Shown in pieces: positions 39,139 through 46,553 of a DNA stretch of 46,553 nt; positions within the stretch are counted from its first letter, which is position 1; every line of letters starts with the position of its first letter. Location: NCBI GenBank assembly GCA_013298815.1, contig JAAFJF010000022.1, positions 1 through 46,553 on the forward strand. The letters are read 5' to 3'. Source of the stretch: Polaromonas sp. GTDB lineage: Bacteria > Pseudomonadota > Gammaproteobacteria > Burkholderiales > Burkholderiaceae_C. The notes beneath the pieces were generated by a model, which saw only the letters and a program-made list of their open reading frames with translations, had not been told where the DNA came from and did not search any database. The position numbers and the translations under genes were made by a program.

Positions 39139-40110
39139 TCAATTTTTCAGTTGAGTAAATAGTTTTTTCTCTACTTTTGTGATTGCATCCCCAAACCCGA
39201 GCAACCACCATTCCAGCATAGCCGAATCCACCACAGTCGCCGTAATCTCGTATGCGTTGTCCAGTTCTATCACCTGCTGATCAACTGACAACGGACATTC
39301 CACGATATGTAGCCCCGCTTCTTTTTCTATCCTGAAACTCAGCCGTATCTGCGTGCCGTCGCCATAACCAAAGCGCCCATCATCGTCGAACTGCTTGAGG
39401 TCGAAGTCCCTAGGGCGCTCAAAGGTCAGGGTTGACGCTTTGGCCGAGATCATGCGGTGTAGCGCGAGACTTCTTTCGTTTTCGTAGCCCTCATACCTAC
39501 AAACAAGGTACATGCGCGGTCCCTGCTGGGCCAATCCCAGCGGCATGACCCTAGAACTCGTCTTTTTGCCAGCAGCATTCTTATAGTCCACATCCAGCCA
39601 CTGGTTACCATACAGCGCATCGCTCACTTGCTGAAAAACGTCTGAGTCGACTTTGGGTGGTAGCAGCGGCTGACTCGTGCTGACCACGCGCACTTTGTCT
39701 AGCCACTGGCGTTCAGGCTGAGTGAGGCTCTTTGTATCCAGTTGGCCTCGAGCCTGACTGAAAAAACCTTCCATGGACTTCATAAGTTTGACGGGTAGCA
39801 GATTGCCCAATTGTTGCTCGGCCAGTGTGAGCAGCAGGGATTCCTGGGTGCTCAAACTCGGCAGTGACAATCCTTTGGCATTTTCCTTCCAACGGTACAA
39901 GTAGGGTTTGGTGCTGTCGTCGCGTTCTATGTCGTAGAACTCGGACAATGTTTCTAGAAGGCGCTGGATGGTTCGCGGCTCACGCTCGAATCCAGCTTCC
40001 AGCAATTGCAGACGCAGTTCTGTTGCGGTGATTGTTTGTTTCTTAGGGATGCGTTTCAGCAATTCGAGCGCGAGTTGAAGCGTTTCCAGCGAATCAGGTC
40101 GTTTGGGCAT
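39139..40110 (-). CDS. WYL-domain transcriptional regulator
   Basis: A 323-aa protein with an N-terminal helix-turn-helix (TATELRLQLLEAGFEREPRT, then IQRLLETLSEFYDIER) and a central-to-C-terminal WYL domain (QWLDVDYKNAAGKKTSSRVM, PLGLAQQGPRMYLVCRYEGY, ERSLALHRM). WYL regulators often sense nucleic-acid or nucleotide ligands and control phage-defence operons. It sits between the DUF2779 nuclease and the DUF262 genes, with gaps of 12 and 2 bp, so it probably controls this operon. Confidence 0.88.
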   Translation of the reverse strand: MPKRPDSLETLQLALELLKRIPKKQTITATELRLQLLEAGFEREPRTIQRLLETLSEFYDIERDDSTKPYLYRWKENAKGLSLPSLSTQESLLLTLAEQQLGNLLPVKLMKSMEGFFSQARGQLDTKSLTQPERQWLDKVRVVSTSQPLLPPKVDSDVFQQVSDALYGNQWLDVDYKNAAGKKTSSRVMPLGLAQQGPRMYLVCRYEGYENERSLALHRMISAKASTLTFERPRDFDLKQFDDDGRFGYGDGTQIRLSFRIEKEAGLHIVECPLSVDQQVIELDNAYEITATVVDSAMLEWWLLGFGDAITKVEKKLFTQLKN

Positions 40111-40122
40111 GTTTAAAAAGGG

Positions 40123-41619
40123 TTAAAGCTTTAGCTCATTTTTGCCTGCGAATACTTGCCACAGACGCACCATGGCATAGGTATCGAGTTTGCAGTAGGC
40201 CAACAATTGCTGTTCGATTTGATTTTTGCGCTCTACAGTTGTCTCGGGATGGATGGCTTCAAGAAAAGCCTCCATCGCCATGCCACCATCCTGCACACCG
40301 TCAAGGGCATCGTAGCGCAGTTCTGGCACTACTGCGGGCAAGACTTTTTTGATGCTCCAACTACCTTGCTGGCTGGGGTGGTAGTAGCGCTCACGGGTGA
40401 TGGGCAACAAATCGACCACACGGGCGTTGATCGCGAGTAACCGCATACTCAGGTACGGGTAGCGCGTTGCCAACTCACGGATGCGTGCGGTTTCAAAACC
40501 AGCGCTGTACACATATACGGGCCCACTCTCAACGCAGGCAGCAATCAAGGCATGGGCAAACGGCTCCGATGGGTCACCGCCGGAAAGATCAAGAAACTGT
40601 GTGTGCTCGAGTTCACCCGATATTGACAAGGTATGAAGGCTGAACTGGAAGGTGTTCTGTTGATACGGGCGCGTCCCTTTCCAGATGGGCACGGCGAACT
40701 GGATGGTCTCAAAGTCCAAAAAGTAAGCAGGCAGGCCATGAACTGCCAAATCTGCTGCTGCGCCAGCTGAATCAAAGTACACGGTATCGGCTAGGGTGTG
40801 CGTTTTGACACGTAATTGTCTGTTGCCCAGCATGTCATCGGGCACGTTTCGGAGGTCATCTATGCCTGAAGCTGCCAGCTTGTTTGCTTTTGCAGTGAAG
40901 TGAGGTAGCCAGTGGATGGGAAATTCCGGTGTTGTCAGGTCGCGGCTGCAATACTCAATAAATCCACAGGGGAATGGCGTATTGCACTGTTTCCCCGTTT
41001 CTATAACTGGTTCAGCTGGCATGGCGGCGATGCTTTGGGCTTGGGAAATCCATGCTTTGACCTCTTCTGTGCGGGAGAACGCATCAGTTGTGAGGTCGTT
41101 TTCTTTTAAGAGACCGCTGTAATCTTCATTACCTGGATAGGTCCAAGAGCTGTCAATATGTGCCAGCGAGATGCTGTGCAATGGAACGCCAGCAGACTGG
41201 GCAACAAAGGCTTGAATAGCTACGTCATCCCTATAGTAATCTTTGACACTGGTAGACGATTTAACTTCAACCATGTGCCAAATCTGCTTGCCGTCAATGT
41301 ACTCTGGGACCATCACGTCAGCAAAGGCCAAGGCACCACCTGCTGAGAAGCCCGCTTCAAAGATTGGTTGGTTGGTCTGGAGTAATTCCGCACTGCGCTC
41401 GAATGCGCGACTGAAACCCTCAGTTTGAGGATCAATCAGGGCACCAACACCTTCTGGGTCATAAATGCGCTGGGCAATATCACCAACTTGATGACCAATC
41501 TGAAAACTCACTTGCGTAGCTTCAGAATCCTCACGCAAATTGGGGTTATTGATCTCTAACCACAAGCGCTTGGGGCACTGGCGTAGCGCCAGTAGTTTGG
41601 ATTTAGAAAAGGTACGCAT
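40123..41619 (-). CDS. DUF2779 nuclease: PD-(D/E)XK plus DEDD exonuclease
   Basis: A 498-aa protein with two nuclease-like parts. The first is a RecB/Cas4-type PD-(D/E)XK domain: Cys15 in LRQCPKRLWLE, a core MVEVKSSTSVKDYYRDDVAI near 117-136, and a later cysteine group CNTPFPCGFIEYC near 212-224, which together could hold an iron-sulfur cluster. The second, from about 300, is a DnaQ-like DEDD exonuclease (YFLDFETIQFAVPIW near its start, LLAYCKLDTYAMVRLW at the end). This is the DUF2779 arrangement. Within a WYL/DUF262 operon it is most likely a defence nuclease. Confidence 0.85.
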   Translation of the reverse strand: MRTFSKSKLLALRQCPKRLWLEINNPNLREDSEATQVSFQIGHQVGDIAQRIYDPEGVGALIDPQTEGFSRAFERSAELLQTNQPIFEAGFSAGGALAFADVMVPEYIDGKQIWHMVEVKSSTSVKDYYRDDVAIQAFVAQSAGVPLHSISLAHIDSSWTYPGNEDYSGLLKENDLTTDAFSRTEEVKAWISQAQSIAAMPAEPVIETGKQCNTPFPCGFIEYCSRDLTTPEFPIHWLPHFTAKANKLAASGIDDLRNVPDDMLGNRQLRVKTHTLADTVYFDSAGAAADLAVHGLPAYFLDFETIQFAVPIWKGTRPYQQNTFQFSLHTLSISGELEHTQFLDLSGGDPSEPFAHALIAACVESGPVYVYSAGFETARIRELATRYPYLSMRLLAINARVVDLLPITRERYYHPSQQGSWSIKKVLPAVVPELRYDALDGVQDGGMAMEAFLEAIHPETTVERKNQIEQQLLAYCKLDTYAMVRLWQVFAGKNELKL

Positions 41620-41643
41620 GGTGCTTTATGGGTTGTAAAGTAC

Positions 41644-41889
41644 TTAATCTACCGCCCAACCAGCTTTAAGCAAGGCACCAACCGATTCAAACGGATACGA
41701 TTCGTCGCCAGTTTTGGCTTGCAATAGCAAGCTTTCTTGCATCAGATCGTGAAAAGTAGCATAGGCATACCCAAGCCTAGGGTGTTTGAAGTAGATGCAC
41801 CCATCCAGCGTCACCAGGATCTGCTCAATAGCATCGCGAGTTTGCTGTTGCAGGGTTTCGGACCAAGTGCTACTTTGTAAGGTTGTCAT
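41644..41889 (-). CDS. Small protein at the head of the defence operon
   Basis: An 81-aa protein with no family that I can name (WSETLQQQTRDAIEQILVTL, DGCIYFKHPRLGYAYATFHD, ending ALLKAGWAVD). It lies 24 bp upstream of the DUF2779 gene on the same strand and is probably its first operon partner. The start is uncertain: ATGs at 41889 and 41913, and a run of ATGs to 41928, are in frame with no clear Shine-Dalgarno sequence. The palindrome at 42098-42115 lies upstream. Confidence 0.5.
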   Translation of the reverse strand: MTTLQSSTWSETLQQQTRDAIEQILVTLDGCIYFKHPRLGYAYATFHDLMQESLLLQAKTGDESYPFESVGALLKAGWAVD

Positions 41890-42097
41890 GGCTTTAGTTT
41901 GGTTATTTAAAGCCATTATCATCATCAATGCGCCATTTTGTGTCGGACTATGCTGGTTTTTAAAATATTTCCAACACGAAATTTTGCAAAAATAGGGATT
42001 AACTCTTGCAGAAACGAAGAGTGGATATCAGTTTTGAGTAGCTGACGAAACTTACCAAACACACTTCATACCGAAACACTAGTGATAGATTTTTACT

Positions 42098-42115
42098 TGT
42101 GACACGCGTGTCACA
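42098..42115. promoter_or_regulatory. Island palindrome, copy 2
   Basis: Perfect 18-bp palindrome TGTGACACGCGTGTCACA, about 210 bp upstream of the first gene of the defence operon. Identical to the core of copies 1 and 3. Confidence 0.8.
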
Positions 42116-42334
42116 CCTTTTTTTAAAAATAAGAATAACGCTTAAAACGGCTTTAGATCCACGTTTGTCAAAGCAGTTTCAAAAGACATATCTAAAACGC
42201 GCCTTTTGATATTGCGTCGTGCAATCTTCAACATAAACTAGCCACACTGCCTCCTGCAGCATCGATTCAAAAATTTAGCTTCACACTGATTCGTCAGTCA
42301 AAAAACATCAGCAATAGCCATTGTGGGCATTGTT

Positions 42335-42358
42335 TATGGGCGCGTTCTCGCGCCCATA
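42335..42358. repeat. Perfect GC-rich hairpin
   Basis: TATGGGCGCG, loop TTCT, CGCGCCCATA: a 10-bp perfect stem in an AT-rich gap. No T-run on either side, so a protein-binding or structural role (for example an origin) is as likely as termination. Confidence 0.6.
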
Positions 42359-42810
42359 GACAAGCTGCATAGTTGGCTTACTCCTTCTCAAAATCCCAAA
42401 CACGGGGACGAAGGAAATTCATCCAAAAAACTTGTTGGCAAACAATCCTGCGTTGTCATCATCCAAAAACATATTCTCATTTTCAAGGCCGACGCCTATA
42501 GCGTTGAGAATTTAAACACACAAAAATGCGTGAAAGCGCAGAGTGACGCACTAGCAAAATTCGCCATAAAAGGCTAAGAAGATGCAATCTACGCTGGGTA
42601 AGAACATCAATTAGTTCATAACCACGCGAAAAATGACAGCCCTCAAATTTGAGCTTCTAGCTGAAAAACTCTCAGTCAAACAACTTTGTATCGAAGCGGT
42701 GTTCCCCTTGTAGGGATTGCAACCTAAACACTTTTATTCGCTGCTTTGTTTCAAGTTTTTGACAGTTAAATCTATTCTGACAAACACCCGCTTCGGGATT
42801 GGTAACGCTA

Positions 42811-42839
42811 AACAGCAAGCCCGGGGCGTGCTGTTTTTT
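42811..42839 (+). terminator. Possible rho-independent terminator
   Basis: AACAGCA, an 11-base GC-rich loop, TGCTGTT, then T residues to 42839. It lies 70 bp upstream of the second recombinase gene on the same strand, so it would stop read-through into it, or end an unrecognised small transcript. Confidence 0.6.
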
Positions 42840-42908
42840 GGTATTTAGCCCCGCCCTTTTCATTTTCATTTTCATTTTCTCAATTTGCATTGTTTCAGGA
42901 GTTATGCC

Positions 42909-43946
42909 ATGTCTATCAAATCCATCGCTTACAACAGCGTCAGTGTTGCCAATAATCAATTAGGCGGTGCATACTCCAGCAAATCAGCACGTACGCGGCA
43001 TGGTCGTGAATTTCTTGATTTTTGTCATTTCAGCGGTCGCAGTCTGACTGATATCAAGCATACAAAATTTGATTTGCTGAAAGATTGGGTCACCAGCTTA
43101 AAAGCTGCGAATCTAAATAGCGGAACGATCAACAACAAAGTGGCTTCGATCCGTGCGCTTTGTGAACAGCGGGGAGCGAATCTTGTAAGTCTTGGACTAA
43201 CTGACACATCAGGCTTAGGGGTAGAGGTTCGAAATCGTAAAGGCACAAAGTTGCCCGTAACGGATGAGATATTTGAAGCTGCGGTCACGCTAGCAAATTC
43301 AGCAGATGAATTGGGTTTTGTTCATGCTTTGAGGCTTGAACGTTACCTGGGTTTACGCGGCACGGAAGCGATGATGAGTACAAGTGCGCTGAAAACATAT
43401 GCAAAACAAGCGCATCTGATAGTTCGGAGTAATTTATCACCAATTCATATCATTGATGGCACAAAAGGGGGTAGGCCTCGTGACGTGGCTGTTATTGCTC
43501 AATATGCACAACAAACCTTTGAAGCAATCACAGAGGCGTTAGATTTCGCATTGAAAAATGACGGTTTTCTGATAGTGGGAAAGACTGGGGCAGGTTTGAG
43601 GGGTGCTCGCGCGTTGTATCACCGGCTGGCGGCCAAGTTTGGTTTAACTGGCGTTTATGCACCACATTCTTTGCGGTATCGTTATTGCATCGATAAGTTA
43701 TTGGAGTTGAACGCTGCTGGCGTGCCACGCAACGAGGCATTGGCGTTTGCGTCTGAATGCTTGGGGCACGGCGCTTCGCGTACACGATTTGTGAGTTCGG
43801 TTTATGGACGGTCAGTGACACATATACTACCAAAAACTACGCGCAAACAGAATATTCAGCACGTCATATCAGAGCTGACAGAACTCGCGGGCTACACAAT
43901 TGATGTTGTTAATGAAGGTCTGCAGCAGCCCCGCAGCACTTTTTGA
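42909..43946 (+). CDS. Second tyrosine-recombinase-like integrase
   Basis: A 345-aa protein with an integrase-type catalytic domain. Arg150 is in [12 protein letters not shown], a basic segment [15 protein letters not shown] may supply the Lys, His253 and Arg256 are in [17 protein letters not shown], His287 in [12 protein letters not shown], and Tyr299 in VSSVYGRS. It is only distantly like the integrase at 26895 and resembles the 'integrase domain-containing' proteins of proteobacterial islands and plasmids. AGGAG lies 7 bases before the ATG at 42909 (the frame opens at 42885). Its end overlaps the convergent SEC-C gene by 38 bp. Confidence 0.83.
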   Translation: MSIKSIAYNSVSVANNQLGGAYSSKSARTRHGREFLDFCHFSGRSLTDIKHTKFDLLKDWVTSLKAANLNSGTINNKVASIRALCEQRGANLVSLGLTDTSGLGVEVRNRKGTKLPVTDEIFEAAVTLANSADELGFVHALRLERYLGLRGTEAMMSTSALKTYAKQAHLIVRSNLSPIHIIDGTKGGRPRDVAVIAQYAQQTFEAITEALDFALKNDGFLIVGKTGAGLRGARALYHRLAAKFGLTGVYAPHSLRYRYCIDKLLELNAAGVPRNEALAFASECLGHGASRTRFVSSVYGRSVTHILPKTTRKQNIQHVISELTELAGYTIDVVNEGLQQPRSTF

Positions 43947-44619
43947 ATTTCTTGCCACTGCCACAGGGACAAGGTTCATTGCGCCCAACCTTGGCTTGCA
44001 GGGTCTTAGCAACTTCACGTTCATAGACTGCCAGGCGCAGCGGCAACCAGTGCTCATAGATCGCGATAACAGTCGCAGGGATTTTCAGGGCGAGCTTGCT
44101 TCGCATTGCAGGTGTTTTGGTCAAGGCATCCTGATCCGCACCAAAGTCATCTTCGCCCAGCAAGCCAATCGGCCTATACCACGCCTGGCCTTGTGGGGTC
44201 TGCAACAAGGTCTGCCATTCAGGATTGCACAGCTTCACCCCTTCAGAAAAGCCATATGCCCAGCCTTCTGCATCGTCATACTCCTTGCCACGAAACTCGC
44301 GTATATCCCATAAGGGGTAGATTTCTCGCGGTTGATCCTCTAGCCCAGCGATGATGCTGTTAAACAGGCGCATGATCAGTTCTAGGATGCGATTGAGCTT
44401 CTCAATGCTTTGAACAGGCGGCATCATGTTGGTGCCTTCGCCCCAAATTCCTGGCATCCACTGACGAGGCATCACGGTAACGGGACCAATTGCTATAGCA
44501 TGAAGATAGCCATCCAGAGTGTCCAAGGTCATACCTTCTTCACAATTCGACTCATACAACAGGAAGTTGTCGAGCTCGTCCAGCTCATCATCTGATAGGG
44601 GATAAAAAGCGCTATTCAT
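43909..44619 (-). CDS. YecA/UPF0149-family protein with SEC-C zinc motif
   Basis: A 236-aa protein. The N-terminal UPF0149 domain has [20 protein letters not shown] followed by [22 protein letters not shown]-terminal SEC-C motif has [20 protein letters not shown], which binds zinc as in the SecA tail. Such proteins are common, but their role is not well defined; the SEC-C motif can contact the ribosome or other proteins. Its 3' end overlaps the second recombinase gene on the opposite strand by 38 bp. It follows the phosphatase genes with a 16-bp gap. Confidence 0.88.
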   Translation of the reverse strand: MNSAFYPLSDDELDELDNFLLYESNCEEGMTLDTLDGYLHAIAIGPVTVMPRQWMPGIWGEGTNMMPPVQSIEKLNRILELIMRLFNSIIAGLEDQPREIYPLWDIREFRGKEYDDAEGWAYGFSEGVKLCNPEWQTLLQTPQGQAWYRPIGLLGEDDFGADQDALTKTPAMRSKLALKIPATVIAIYEHWLPLRLAVYEREVAKTLQAKVGRNEPCPCGSGKKFKKCCGAAADLH

Positions 44620-44635
44620 CGTGGCAGTCCCTGCG

Positions 44636-45292
44636 TCATGGTTGACCCATTTGAACTTCTCGGAGTTTACGTATCAAGAATTCATCGACCCGTGCATGCC
44701 AATTTCCTGGTGCAGCTTCAGTTAGATGGTAAACGGCGCAATTCGGCATTGGCAAGCCTGTCTGAAAACGGCGAAAGGAACTCATGCTGAGACTGTCGCT
44801 TGCACTGAAGCCCAAAAGTTTCCAGATCAACATCCCGATCCACATGCCATGACCAAAGATCAAGGTTTGATCTGGCAATTCTTGCAAATGCGGTATGAAA
44901 GCCTGGACACGCTGTTCGAATTCAGCGAAAGTTTCTGCCTCCGGGCCCATTCGCTTGTTCGGATCAGCCTCTTTCCAAAAAGCCTCGCGAATTGGCTCAC
45001 GTTGAGCGCCATTCATGCCAGCAATCAGGTTGAGATCAAAGTTATCAAACTCATACGCTAAAGGATGTACTTCCGCTGCCCTGCCTACCCGCTTTGTAAA
45101 AGGCGCTGCCGTCTGTTGTGCACGAATGAACGAAGAGGTAATTATTCGTGACGGCTGCTCAGGCAGCAATTTTGACAAAGCCTCCGCCTGCAACTCCCCC
45201 AGTTCTGAAAGCGGAATAGCATGATGCGGCATGGTGACACCGCCAGCGTTGGCCACGCTCTGACCATGGCGAATAAACGTGATTTTTTTCAT
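44636..45292 (-). CDS. Histidine phosphatase (phosphoglycerate-mutase fold)
   Basis: A 218-aa phosphatase. The catalytic motif [15 protein letters not shown] carries the phosphorylated His, the second basic residue is in [13 protein letters not shown], the acid is in the middle part, and the second catalytic His is in [20 protein letters not shown]. The substrate is unknown; relatives act on sugar phosphates, nucleotides or cobalamin precursors. It starts 6 bp after the metallophosphatase gene, so the two phosphatases are a single unit. Confidence 0.88.
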   Translation of the reverse strand: MKKITFIRHGQSVANAGGVTMPHHAIPLSELGELQAEALSKLLPEQPSRIITSSFIRAQQTAAPFTKRVGRAAEVHPLAYEFDNFDLNLIAGMNGAQREPIREAFWKEADPNKRMGPEAETFAEFEQRVQAFIPHLQELPDQTLIFGHGMWIGMLIWKLLGFSASDSLSMSSFRRFQTGLPMPNCAVYHLTEAAPGNWHARVDEFLIRKLREVQMGQP

Positions 45293-45298
45293 TTTTTC

Positions 45299-46072
45299 CT
45301 ATCGATAATTTAACCGAACAATTGGCTTCAATGTTTCCCCTGGTCCCCGATGCGCTTTAAGCGTGTGCAGATCAAGCAAGGTGAAATGTCCCCTATCCGA
45401 CCAACCACCTGTATCAATGAAATGGACATTTCCCAGAATTTTCATTTCTGGCACGGTCATGTGCCCATGAACCAATGCATGCAGGTTCCGTACTGGTACG
45501 GTGTATTGACGTTTGTACCGCTCTATAGACCAAAGATAGTAATCAATGTCCACTTCTGAGTGGTTGCCTTTTGGCATGGCAGCCCAATCGTCATAGGGGC
45601 AATCGGCGTGTACAAGGCCTACCAGACCATTTGGCGTTTGAACCTCGATGACCAAAGGCAGGGAAGCTAGACGATGACCGATACGTTGTTGTTCATCCGC
45701 CTCCAGATCATAGAGCCAAGCACCGCCATGCATTTGATGGTCAACCTCTAAATACGGATTTCCGAGTGCTGCGCGCCAAGTCATGAAGTCGTGATTGCCG
45801 CAAATCGCATGAAACCAAGGTTTTGCGAGCCAATCTAAGACCAAGTGCGATTCAGCGCCGCGATCAACCAGGTCACCCACGGAGAAAAGTCGATCGACCG
45901 TTGGGCAAAAGTTGACTGTATCTAGGGCTGTCTGTAGGGCTGAAAAGCATCCGTGGATATCGCCGACGGCAAAATCTCGCCCCTTTTCATTAAGCGAAAA
46001 CGATAGGCTGGACGGATTCAAAACGGAATTCTCATATAAATGTTGAAGAACGCAACGACGGACAGTTGCCAT
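45299..46072 (-). CDS. PPP-family metallophosphatase (ApaH/PrpE-like)
   Basis: A 257-aa phosphoesterase with the two-metal motifs in order: FAVGDIHGCFSALQTAL, LFSVGDLVDRGAESH, HAICGNHDFM and, later, ALVHGHMTVPEMKILGN with VHFIDTGGW. It resembles bacterial serine/threonine phosphatases and the ApaH family that hydrolyses dinucleoside polyphosphates; the true substrate is not known. It is the first gene of a unit with the histidine phosphatase and perhaps the SEC-C gene. A palindrome (46139-46158) lies 67 bp upstream of its start. Confidence 0.9.
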   Translation of the reverse strand: MATVRRCVLQHLYENSVLNPSSLSFSLNEKGRDFAVGDIHGCFSALQTALDTVNFCPTVDRLFSVGDLVDRGAESHLVLDWLAKPWFHAICGNHDFMTWRAALGNPYLEVDHQMHGGAWLYDLEADEQQRIGHRLASLPLVIEVQTPNGLVGLVHADCPYDDWAAMPKGNHSEVDIDYYLWSIERYKRQYTVPVRNLHALVHGHMTVPEMKILGNVHFIDTGGWSDRGHFTLLDLHTLKAHRGPGETLKPIVRLNYR

Positions 46073-46138
46073 GAATAACTGAAAACCATCTTAATGGGAT
46101 GCCAACGCTAGAAACTAACCAGCTTCAGTGATGTGAAC

Positions 46139-46158
46139 GTGTGACACGCGTGTCACAC
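46139..46158. promoter_or_regulatory. Island palindrome, copy 3
   Basis: Perfect 20-bp palindrome GTGTGACACGCGTGTCACAC, identical over 20 bp to copy 1. It lies between the small membrane protein gene and the metallophosphatase gene, in the promoter region of the phosphatase operon. Confidence 0.8.
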
Positions 46159-46189
46159 ATCAAAATGGCTGAAGGTCTGAATTGACCAG

Positions 46190-46399
46190 TCACACCTTAT
46201 CTCGAGCCAAGTAGGAAATGATGACATCGATCAGCACAAAGCAACCGCCTACAACAACAGAACCATAACCCCATCGAGTTACCTCTGGTGATACACCGAT
46301 GGTCAGGCTTCCAACCGCAATCATCAAGGCTGTGCCGATCATCAACCAGCCCGCACTACGTAACGCACTAGTGATGTTTTTTAAAAATTCTTTGTTCAT
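46190..46399 (-). CDS. Small two-span membrane protein
   Basis: A 69-aa protein with two hydrophobic segments (GWLMIGTALMIAVGSLTIGV and GSVVVGGCFVLIDVIISYLA) joined by a short loop (SPEVTRWGY). No family is recognised. A weak GAG lies before the ATG. It precedes the phosphatase unit on the same strand, but the palindrome between them suggests separate control. Confidence 0.6.
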   Translation of the reverse strand: MNKEFLKNITSALRSAGWLMIGTALMIAVGSLTIGVSPEVTRWGYGSVVVGGCFVLIDVIISYLARDKV

Positions 46400-46465
46400 A
46401 TACTCAATTCTTGGATGAAGTTAATTGTCAGCATAGCAATTATTTTAAGCATCGCAAGTTGTGCG

Positions 46466-46553
46466 CTAGTCCAAAAGCTTTTGCACATCAGCAATCAAGC
46501 TTTGGACTAACGCACACATCTCAGCCACCGTGGATTCTTCGACTTCGAGGTAG
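46466..46553 (-). CDS. C-terminal end of an unidentified gene
   Basis: The last 28 codons of a minus-strand frame that enters from the right edge, ending TVAEMCALVQSLIADVQKLL and Asp before TAG at 46468-46466. It looks helical, perhaps a coiled coil. Nothing more can be said from this piece. Confidence 0.5.
   Translation of the reverse strand, partial: YLEVEESTVAEMCALVQSLIADVQKLLD

Larger units (their letters stand above)
41890..42908. other. About 1-kb AT-rich intergenic region
   Basis: No convincing gene. It holds the second island palindrome (42098-42115), a strong hairpin (42335-42358), a single CRISPR-repeat-like stretch (42699-42724, not an array), a terminator (42811-42839) and a TTTTCA microrepeat (42857-42878). 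An 84-aa frame at 42323-42577 crosses the hairpin, has no ribosome site and no protein-like pattern, and is not called. The region divides the defence operon from the second recombinase module. Confidence 0.5.

Noticed and set aside
42323-42577. 84-aa frame on the plus strand
   Set aside because: It runs through a perfect 10-bp hairpin, has no ribosome site and shows no protein-like pattern.
42699-42724. A CRISPR-repeat-like stretch (GTTCCCCTTGTAGGGATTGC, then AAC) with internal symmetry and a typical 3' end
   Set aside because: Only a single copy is present, with no spacers or cas genes nearby, so it is not an array; at best a stray remnant.

Overview
The window looks like a piece of chromosome from a betaproteobacterium of the order Burkholderiales, most likely family Comamonadaceae. 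The evidence is two Bug/TctC-type solute receptors (one divergent from a LysR gene), the gene neighbourhoods pcnB-folK and hda / AI-2E permease / purM, a QueG-TsaE-AmiC-MutL run, and a short dispersed repeat of the TAGCTGCT...GCTAGAGGC type that I recall from other Comamonadaceae. The genus cannot be fixed from sequence reading alone.

Backbone, 1 to about 26.7 kb. This part is ordinary housekeeping: tRNA modification (trmB, queG, tsaE), an RluA-type pseudouridine synthase, xerD, a cell-wall amidase (amiC), mutL, a Fic AMP-transferase with a likely leaderless, self-regulated promoter, folK and pcnB, a HAD phosphatase, hda, an AI-2E family permease, purM, a YefM-YoeB toxin-antitoxin pair, and the thiamine uptake operon thiBPQ behind a TPP riboswitch. 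Between 8.9 and 11.2 kb is a less familiar group: a secreted TPR-like protein and two small secreted cysteine-rich polypeptides. Nine copies of a roughly 40-50 bp repeat are scattered through the backbone. Five lie inside genes (trmB, a Bug receptor, amiC, mutL, folK) and keep the reading frame; three of those are read in the same frame and give related peptide segments.

Island, about 26.73 kb to beyond the right edge. A tRNA-Ser(GCU) is cut just 5' of its anticodon stem at 26729-26794, and a tyrosine integrase follows at once, so this is the attachment-site end of an integrated element. None of the nine dispersed repeats continues into it. Early genes are the integrase, a small sigma-like protein, an SF3/AAA-type replication ATPase and an AlpA-like regulator with an AT-hook tail. 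Next come three genes resembling parts of the division machinery: a soluble Clp-type AAA+ module fused to an FtsH-type M41 zinc peptidase, an FtsZ homologue with an N-terminal Tat-like/hydrophobic leader and a mutated T7 catalytic loop, and a free-standing FtsK gamma winged helix. This is the strongest candidate here for an undescribed system. A defence-type operon follows: a small protein, a fused PD-(D/E)XK + DEDD nuclease (DUF2779), a WYL regulator and two DUF262 proteins, one with a DUF1524 HNH end. A second tyrosine-recombinase-like gene, a YecA/SEC-C protein, two phosphatases and a small membrane protein complete the window.

A perfect palindrome with the 18-bp core TGTGACACGCGTGTCACA occurs three times, all in intergenic gaps of the island (30.8, 42.1 and 46.1 kb). 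It marks boundaries between modules and suggests one DNA-binding protein, either a shared repressor or a partition protein, that acts across the element.
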